Of a stretch of DNA of 64,000 bases, positions 56,162-64,000 are shown in pieces. The DNA comes from Erythroxylum novogranatense (Eukaryota > Streptophyta > Magnoliopsida > Malpighiales > Erythroxylaceae), in NCBI GenBank assembly GCA_029891385.1, contig CM057233.1:13209460-13273459 (forward strand), read 5' to 3'. A model generated the notes under the pieces. The model did not search any database. It saw nothing but the letters and a program-made list of their open reading frames with translations, and had not been told where the DNA came from. The stretch's first letter is position 1. Every line of letters begins with the position of its first letter. The translations under genes were made by a program, and so were the position numbers.

Positions 56162-56174
56162 ATTCTCCCTCCTT
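56162..56174 (-). other. Polypurine tract of the LARD-like element
   Basis: Minus strand AAGGAGGGAGAAT immediately before TGTAACATCC. It marks the 3' LTR start and the element's direction. Confidence 0.8.
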
Positions 56175-59100
56175 ATAAAAATTTCGTCCTCGAAATTCTC
56201 AAATCAACGATTCACTATGGCGGTGTCCAATGTCGATACAAATTCCATACATTTTCCACTCAAGATTACAGTAACCACATTCGATCGATTATCCGGTCCC
56301 TTACTTGGCCAATTCATTAACACTCATCACGATAGGCGAAGTTAACAAAGTTTGTCGATTGGTGACCTTACTATCATACTATTTCACTTGCTATTTTCGG
56401 AGTAGCCATTAACTTTGGTTAGATGCTATGACTCAATTCCTTATTTCGAATCCGTTATCAATTCAATACTTTTCTCTAGTAACATGCAGACTAATCGTAT
56501 TCCGGACATCCTTTCAAGGTGATACGTATCATAACCTCCTTTATCTCATCCCTCACATTCATTTGGTACCAATACAATGACATTTAGTTCCATTTCACTA
56601 TAACCAGTGATACTTTACCTAATGCAGTCATTCTTTATATCCCACCAACTCTCTATTCAAATTCAATTCTCCTTAGACAATTCACTGTTTTATAGTGTTC
56701 ACGCACTCTATCTCGGATATGCATTTTATTCTGTTTCACTTATCCGATCCTGATCCACTTTAGCTAACTCATGCTGTTTTCCTATGTCACTTTCCTTTGT
56801 TTCACTCAACACAGTCTCAAATTCATTGTGGTCTTTGACTCTTAATAGGCCCTGTGCGGTGTAGCAGTATATCCCCACTGTAAAATCAGAACTCTGTAAC
56901 ACGATCATAATCAAGCTTTTTTTTTTCCTATTGAACATTAACACCTATCAGCACTTGAATCCATAATCACTTCATTCTATACACATAGTTATTCAATTTC
57001 ACTTTTCTCATATACTTACTAGAATGTCGAGCTTCGACTATTCCCTTTCTTGTTCTGTCACTTTTTATCGGGTAAACAACTTCTTCTTTGACTCCTCATG
57101 AGACTTACCACTTTAACTCCTGCACTCTTACCTTTCTTACATCTATCCAGTATCCCTAGATCTACAACTTCAATTTTTCAGAAACACTTCACAATTACCC
57201 ATAATCTACTTGACATTCTTTGAAAATCCCAATATCTGTAATTGATCTGTTCATTGCAGCATTATCTGTTCACTATTTGAGCTTAGTAGTCAGAATTGTC
57301 TGTTTATTTCAGTAGTCATTTATGCCCGTCTTTTTCCTCGAATAAGCACAGTGTATCTTTATAGGAATCTAAAATCTCCAAGGCTTTAAACAATTTCGAT
57401 CATAGAACCAATACCATTTATCAAAATCAATTCAATTTATCTTATACCGTTTTAACATATTGTCTCATTTCATCACACACTGCCCACTCTCCAAGGATAT
57501 GCTTATCATCAGTATCAAATTCCTCAATTATACATAAAGTATATATATATATAACACTACATTACGTCATTGTTAGTTTTCCTTTAGGACTTTTTGTCTC
57601 TATGCATTTTCTCTTTTCAATTGATTTTCTGTCATCCACATCGATGTATGCCAATTCCTAGTCATCCGTACTTGGACCTCCATAAATTTCACTTCATTTG
57701 AGTATTTCACTTCACAGTTCGGGACTATTTTATTTTTAGTTTCAAATCTAGATTTTCCAACAGTTTTACATCACATATGGAGCTCTATTCACTTCACATT
57801 GCAATAAAATCATCTCAAATTAAAATTTCACTCATGTTATTGGATACTTTACATTTCCATATACACAATACAGATAACTTCAGTAGTATGAGATATGACT
57901 CAATTTCACTTTTAATTTTGTCCATATATCTTTCCGTTAAACCATTAGTCTTGCTACCATCTTAATACTGTTCACGAAAGTCTCATCAGCTAATTAGTGT
58001 CCCTAATTGCTTTAACTTTACGCACTATCTCAGTCAGAACAATTTTATGCCATAATTTAAAAGATCAGAACATTCCTTGCACTAAGGTTCCGTGTGACAA
58101 TCACCTAAACACTTTCTTTCACACTTATTCAGTAATCTATACCTCAGCATTTTATCCGGAAACCAATTAGTAACCTATACAATTCAGACTTCCATAAGAC
58201 TCCTTTCCGTTTATGCTAATTCTCAAATAAATAAATGATGCCATAATCATTTCTCATTTCCTCTCATAAAGGTACATTCAGTCCTCCTATGTCTTACTTT
58301 AACCTAATTTTTACATTTATAACCACTCATAGAAGCACATATTTAATCATTCACTGATCATTTCCTCCATGATTTCCATGTATCTTTCACATACATTTCA
58401 TTAATCATGATCAATTTTCTTATCCAATAGGTACTCCCAACGGTAAATCGACTTGAATGTGACAACTCTTTTCATATCACTATCATTGTTCCATTTTTTT
58501 TCATTTCCTTAGTTTCATTCCCATAGTATTCATGTGTCAACTTGACCTTTTAAGGTCATATCCACTTGGCTTATACAATATCATCTCCTTATTACTACGT
58601 ATCTCTTTATTTTCCTCAAACAATCTATAATAGGGCATTCACGGTCCCAAAATACGACAAAATCGTTGATACAACTCCATTGTATCTCTATCTATTTACC
58701 CATCCAATTACCATTTCGTATCTATATACATCTTTTCAACCAAATCTAGAATTTCTCGATACACAATCGGAGAAAATTGTCGATCTGTCTTTTTCGCTAC
58801 CATCCTTTGATACTAGTTTCCAAACTCTAAGCACAATATTAGCATAACCATTTCAGTCTCACGCTTAGGTGCTCATAATCATAACCGTTTCCCAATTCAT
58901 TTCAGTTTATCATACACTTTTATCTCACCATTTCTACTTTTCTTACCCTACTAGGCACTTTGCTCTTTCAGTTCTTTCAGTTCTAGGTAGATCGTTACGG
59001 TACAATATTGACCTTATTACAATCTCGCTATCTTCATCTACCTATGATATCTACTGATATCAAACACAAATGCAGGCACTCAATATCTGCCTGATCGAAT

Positions 59101-59576
59101 CATCTACACTTTACTCAGTTCCAATGTTTCCCATGTCCTCACATATACAGTCAGAACTCTAATTACTTACTCATCCCGGACCTTTAATCTCACTTAAGAC
59201 TATTATAACTAGTATGCTTCTAGACTTTCCAAGTTCTAGACATATTCATTTTTCTGTCACCATAATATTGTCATTTTAATCCGGGAATTCATTAATATCA
59301 CTTCTTTCCTTAATCAATCTAGGCCAACACAGCCATTCTAACCACAGTACAATATCAATCTCCTTATCCATTTTTCCTTTTTCCTTTCCTAATTTCTTAT
59401 ACACTTCCAGGGGTTCATCCTTTAACACAGTCTCGTTTTTTTCTCACTTAATCACTTGACACGTCACGCACGTAGGATTTCTACCGTGCGACTCAAACTA
59501 GGATCGATTACCACGGTGCGCAATAACACGACTCAATTGCATGCACCTATGTTTGATGTGCCAGATACATTACGTA

Positions 59577-59600
59577 CTCTTGGGCTCGATACTACCTAAA
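59577..59600 (-). other. Primer-binding-site region of the LARD-like element
   Basis: Minus strand after the LTR reads TTTAGGTAGTATCGAGCCCA and then AGAG. This resembles the initiator-Met site TGGTATCAGAGCCCAAGAG with CAG replaced by CG, the same kind of change seen across this copy of the LTR. If that change is a sequencing error, the true site is the common Met one. Confidence 0.45.
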
Positions 59601-62600
59601 TGTAACACCCACTCGAAAGTGACCGAACCCGATATCGTTGGTGATATCCGAGTCCGTGTCCCGCGAGGGTGGCGTACATCGATCGATTAAAACTCGGTAT
59701 ACTTTTTTTTATCACATACTTTGGCGGTAAAAGCGGTAAGTAATTTAAGCCCATGAGCAACGATAAACTATTTCCGATTATTACAAACAATTAACACTCA
59801 TTACGATCGAGCAATAATAATGCAATTATCAATGTGTAAAATAATAACACCCCAATGGGCTTAGTCCAAATACAAAGCATTGTTATACAATGATTGCGGA
59901 ACACAATTTGGTAAGACACTAATGCGTACACAACCTGGATCCCGACTTCTTTCTTTTACTTGTATACGGTACTCCGTGTCAAGCGGGTATTCTTCAAGAC
60001 CTGAAAATAGATGCAAATTTTGGGTGAGTTTTGCGAACTCAGTGAGTGACCATCATCGATGGTCCATCCAATCACATAACATATAACACATACTTTCATT
60101 TCCATTAAGTCACATTTCATATTCCCTATCACACCTCACATTCACATACAGTTTCATATTTTCATTATGTCGATACAATGTCATCTTCAATATAATCAAA
60201 TCGCTCATTCAATCAAGTTTATCATTCCCATTCAACACACAATGTCACATTCCCATTCAATACAGTGTTGCAGTCCCATTCAATACAAGTAATTCAACCA
60301 ATCACATTCCGTACAATCAAATCAATCATGTTATGCATATGTGCATGAAACCCACTTTCCATTTAATTTCTTTGTTGTGACCGAGTGTCTAAACTGTCCC
60401 GTACCCAATAGATATCGGGCTCATTGAAACTGTCCCATATAGGGCTCATTGTGAACTGTCCCATAAAGGGCTCATTGTAAACTGTCCCATAAAGGGCTCA
60501 TTGTCGTTGAGCCTGAGGCTCTGAATCAGTATCTGAGCATGAAGCTCTTTACTCATTGTTGACTACTCTGGTCACAACTCTCATTATCTTTCATAAATTC
60601 ATGCAGTGGAATGTCTTATGCATATTTGCATGCACTCAGTCAATCATAGTTACTATCATCGGACCGTAGTCCGGCATTCGACATCAATTAAGAAGTCACA
60701 TTTCATTTATGTGCAATTATGCATGCAAGACATTTTAACAATCTCAATATATACACTTAGGTCATCCCATTCACATTCAAGGAGCACTTCAATAACGCAA
60801 TTCCAAATACTTAATTACTCACCGGACCTCACATTGGAACCCATATTTAATCACAATTAATAAAATAAATCAATACTCATTCAACATATAACAAAAGCAA
60901 ATAACCAATAAATAAGACCATCTAGGTCTACTCACGATTACTCTCAGATTTGCATTGGTTTCCAATTTACGACATGCACGAGTGCGGACATTTATCCTGA
61001 CTACAAATTGATGCCATATGCACATTAATCACTTTGCATTCTCATTCATGCACAAATATAGAATAAGGACAATGCATGTTCATGATATTCGGCCTTAATC
61101 CAAATTTTTTCAACAATAAAATCCGTAAAAAATTAGAAATTCAATGGCTGACGGTGCGCAATTAGGACCTCTATAGGTCCCCAATTAAACAAAATAATAA
61201 TTAAAGGCTCCGTTACAGGGGCCACGTCAATTCTCGTCCAAAATTCCCAATTTCTTACAAAATGAAATTAAATATTCTCTGAATCCGATGCCTCAAGAAT
61301 CAGGTCAATCGGACGTCGGACGGAAAAGTTATACATCAAAGAAATCAGAAATCCAAAATTAAAACAAAATCCCCTCGTGGCTCATGAGGCGGCTGTCGCC
61401 TCTCGAGTCGGCGTGACCTCGTCTCATGAGGCGAGTCGTCCTCGCGAGGCGAGCTTTCAGCTCGCCTCGCCCTCATGATCGTCGCCCTCGCGAGGGCGAG
61501 ATTCAGCTCGCCTCGCCCTCATGAGTCGTAAGCCTCATGAGGGGCGAGATTTCAAATGCCTTAGCCCTTCTTTTCTTTTTCCAAACTGAACTTCAATCAT
61601 TCATAACTTTTCCCACACAATTCAGAAAATTACAAACCATATGTCGTTGGAAAGATTAAGAAAAACTCTACAAGTTTTATGTAGAGCACAAAAATCATTT
61701 TCACCCCTAAGGGTGACAAAAATCCAGTCAAAGCCACTGCCTACTCAACACCTCTCAAAACAGTGCTGTACTTTACAAATTCAGTAACCTTTATTCTCTT
61801 CAGTCAAAAATTACACAATAAATATTCTCAGGAAGTCCACAAGGTTCTCTACAACTTTCATGAACAGTCTAGATTCAAATTCAATGGCTAATTAGGTCAA
61901 ACAATTTAGTGAATGCTACTGCCCCTGAAAGTACTCAAATTGGATAGTAATTTTTCAAGCAGTATAACTCCTTGTTCAAAAGTTGAAAAATTGCATACTT
62001 TATACCCATAAAAAGATAAAACACAGTACTACACTTCTCATAAAGGGCTCAGAATCAAATTTCATCATTAACCAATTTAAAACAGTCCTGCAAGTTACTG
62101 CCCTGTTCAGCAGTTCATGACCTAACTTCAATCCAATCTTTGAAAAATCATAAGTCCCAATTCTGTTATCTAAAAATAGCATGCTATATACCATTTTCAA
62201 GATAATTGTTTCCTCTACAACTCTTCAGAAGATCACCTAAGCCAATTCAATTCACACAAATTACTAAAATTGCCTCTAAACAGAATGGTCACAATACCTA
62301 CACTGATAGCTAAGTTTCACCAATTGCTCACAATCAGTCAATATTCCACAGTGGATATCTCCCAATATACAGATCGAAAAATTGAAAAATCAGGGGCAAT
62401 GGAAAGCTAACAATATAGGCTTCAACTCTCATGAAGACTATTGACAATAATTCCCTCTCAATTAATTTAGAAAAATCATCAAAACAATCAGGTTATAAAT
62501 CCGGATACTGTTCACCTAAGTCAAAACAGTAACTTTCCAAGCCAAATTTCAACCTCTTAGAGTTACAATTTGACAACACCTATTTCATACAAAATGTAGC

Positions 62601-63864
62601 CAACAAACCAAAGTTTCAGTGGGCAAAATCTTGCCTCAATTGCATAACCACACAATGAGTTATGCTAAAATCAGTGTAATAGGTCAAAGTAAATTTTCCA
62701 GCACTTATGTCTAAACCATCTTCTATGGTTTCTATACCATTTCCACCCCATTTCTAAACCAGCAAACATCCTAAGTAATTAAGAATTCAACCCATACCTC
62801 TTCAATACCTTCACCTAAGCATTTTAACTAAAATTGGCAGCACCTTTCCTTAATAAATTCCTACTTATCCAACATCATATAGGTAATCAAATACATTCCC
62901 ATCACACTAATCCATCTATGACCACTCTTACATTAATCAAAACCTTAACCTTATACCCACTAATTCAGGCCATACTTATCATCAATTTAAGGCCTCAATT
63001 AAATGCATCAACAACCATGATTCATCAACTACATGATCAAAGCATAATTAAAACTTAACTTAATCACTTACCAATTCAAGCTTCCACTCTTCCCACTCTC
63101 CAATCACTTCACTTTCTTCCTTCACTTCTAAAGCCCATATATGGCTATCACCTTGGATAGAGACTTAAGCTCATATGCAAGTAAAGAGGGCTCTTAAGGT
63201 TGATGGAAGGTGACTTAAGAGAGAAACAAAAAGAGAAATCAAAGGAGATGTAAAGGAAGTAAGTTTTCGTGGAGGAAGAGTATTTAGCCTTTAAACCCAT
63301 TCATTTCTTCTATTCCTTAAGGCATAACCGAGAGGAGCACTCTAGCATAGGACAAGGAGCATTAAATTAAGAGGACAAGTGGCACTTCTTAGAAAAAACA
63401 AAATAGGTATAAAACAAAACTCTTGTATAGGATTTAGAAATCCTACTACAATTTGACCCATTCTAGTTCAATGACCCTAATTTCAATCCCAAAATAATAT
63501 ACCCAATAATTCAGTACCAATGGGTAGCAATTTTGCTACCAAAATCAACAGGTTAGCCAATTGGCGATTTTTTCGATCCGGAATTTTCTCCGGAAAATTC
63601 AGAAAAATTCCTATAATTCGATAAAATAGAAAACAATTTATGGCGACTCGAATAATTTTTCAAACCCATTAACCACGTTAATCCCAATAAAATTGTCTGA
63701 GGCACGCAAACCGAGAATATCATGTATGCATGCACAGTAAATTCATGTGCACAATTGTGACTATGTAGCAATCCTATTATGCATGAGCAGTCCCATGAAA
63801 TCCCAATCTAGCACATCCTATACCAATTTACTATTCTACCCTTCCAGTAGGGGGGGATGTTACA
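59601..63864 (-). repeat. 5' LTR of the LARD-like element
   Basis: 4,264 bp, TGTAACACCCACTC to GGGGGGGATGTTACA. It contains the intact 'AACTGTCCCATA' repeat cluster at 60390-60500 and a CGCG/CATG island at 61375-61552. Collinear with 51900-56161. Confidence 0.93.
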
Positions 63865-63869
63865 ACCTC

Positions 63870-64000
63870 AATAATCCACTAATACTCCAAAATAAATCAA
63901 ACTAAACCATAAACACATAATTATCAAAATCCATGCTTAATGACATCATAAAAAAAAATTCGGGGTCTAACAATCATACTTAGTGAAGTGGAATTAATTA
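63870..64000. other. Right end of the 2.2-kb solo LTR and flank
   Basis: 63870-63972 is the last 103 bp of the LTR that begins at 49822, ending CGGGGTCTAACA. 63973-63977 is the ATCAT duplication. The final 23 bp continue the sequence broken at 49821. Nothing else is visible. Confidence 0.75.

Larger units (their letters stand above)
56162..59600 (-). other. Interior of the LARD-like element
   Basis: 3,439 bp, AT-rich, with many stops in all six frames. The longest frames are under 100 codons and carry no retroviral motif. Minus-strand order: primer-site region, a leader with GTAGAAATCCTACGTGCGTG, a featureless middle (TA microsatellite at 57541-57553), then the polypurine tract. In LARDs the interior is thought to act as a packaged RNA with conserved structure rather than code. 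I see no coding remnant of gag. Confidence 0.75.
51900..63864 (-). mobile_element. LARD-like LTR retrotransposon, complete, non-autonomous
   Basis: 11,965 bp, flanked by ACCTC (51895-51899, 63865-63869). Two direct LTRs of 4,262 and 4,264 bp surround a 3,439-bp interior without recognisable gag or pol on either strand. The polypurine tract (minus strand AAGGAGGGAGAAT at 56174-56162, preceded by CGAGGACGAAATTTTTATAA) and a primer-site region at 59600-59577 show minus orientation. LTR length and noncoding interior match the definition of large retrotransposon derivatives (LARDs; about 4.5-kb LTRs, 3.5-kb interior). The polypurine-tract context is like that of Tekay/Del-type chromoviruses, a likely source of enzymes. 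Near-identical LTR halves (54000-56161 against 61610-63864) indicate recent insertion. Confidence 0.9.
49822..63972 (-). mobile_element. Solo LTR (TGTTGGG...CTAACA), split by a LARD-like element
   Basis: Starts TGTTGGGTTCGGGCCCCG and ends CGGGGTCTAACA, flanked by ATCAT (49817-49821, 63973-63977). Without the 51900-63864 insertion it is about 2.18 kb. Segments such as GGGGTGAGCTGCGAAGCTCAGTGG (50230-50253, quoted here as GGGGTGAGCTGC and GAAGCTCAGTGG), a CT-rich tract at 51655-51760 and a GC-rich palindromic island at 51181-51365 are typical of large plant Ty3/gypsy LTRs read in antisense. There is no primer site, interior or second LTR, so it is solo. Direction is inferred and could be wrong. 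Confidence 0.8.

Noticed and set aside
1..64000. A novel multi-gene system (defence, biosynthetic or selfish cluster)
   Set aside because: No set of intact adjacent genes exists; all convincing coding is decayed retroelement gag, pol or accessory ORF.

Overview
The window looks like repeat-rich heterochromatin of a plant nuclear genome, most likely a eudicot. It is AT-rich, has no operons or dense coding, and is built almost entirely from plant-type retroelements: an L1-type LINE, SIRE/Maximus-like Ty1/copia, Athila-like and Tat-lineage Ty3/gypsy, a large non-autonomous LTR element, a tRNA-derived SINE and a Stowaway-like MITE. The species cannot be read from the sequence. No intact host gene was found, and every retroelement coding region is broken by stops or frameshifts.

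Region 1 (1-31,560) is one old LINE cut into three pieces (1-2365, 25012-25589, 30932-31560) by two insertions. The first (2366-25006, target duplication CCATT) is a five-layer nest. An Athila-like element with LTRs in inverted orientation holds a solo LTR of a 4-kb 'TGTAAC' family (7028-24569, TTGCC). That LTR holds a SIRE-like copia element (8370-21907, AATTG), which in turn holds a second, oppositely oriented solo LTR of the TGTAAC family (11053-15085, GTCTA). The second insertion (25590-30931) is a decayed Athila-like element whose 3' LTR contains a copia solo LTR (29164-30066, GCTAC).

Region 2 (31,561-33,585) is unassigned AT-rich DNA. Region 3 (33586-43411, AGAAT) is a Tat-lineage Ty3/gypsy element on the minus strand. 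It has gag, protease, RT, RNase H, an archaeal-type second RNase H and integrase, a 78-bp tandem array, and an antisense coiled-coil ORF between pol and the 3' LTR. Region 4 (43,417-49,816) is the least repetitive part. It has a SINE, a MITE, a G-box, two short minus-strand stretches that look like exons of an unidentified host gene, and a repeat-like tail.

Region 5 (49822-63972, ATCAT) is a 2.2-kb solo LTR that holds a complete 11,965-bp LARD-like element (51900-63864, ACCTC). This has 4.26-kb LTRs around a 3.44-kb interior without recognisable coding, and it is the likely source family of the two 'TGTAAC' solo LTRs in region 1.

The genes do not form a pathway. The useful content is the order of insertions, the unusual retroelement structures (inverted-LTR element, LARD-like element, antisense ORF, GC-rich LTR islands, U3 minisatellites), and LTR-pair mismatches that look like systematic sequencing error at CAG/CTG sites.
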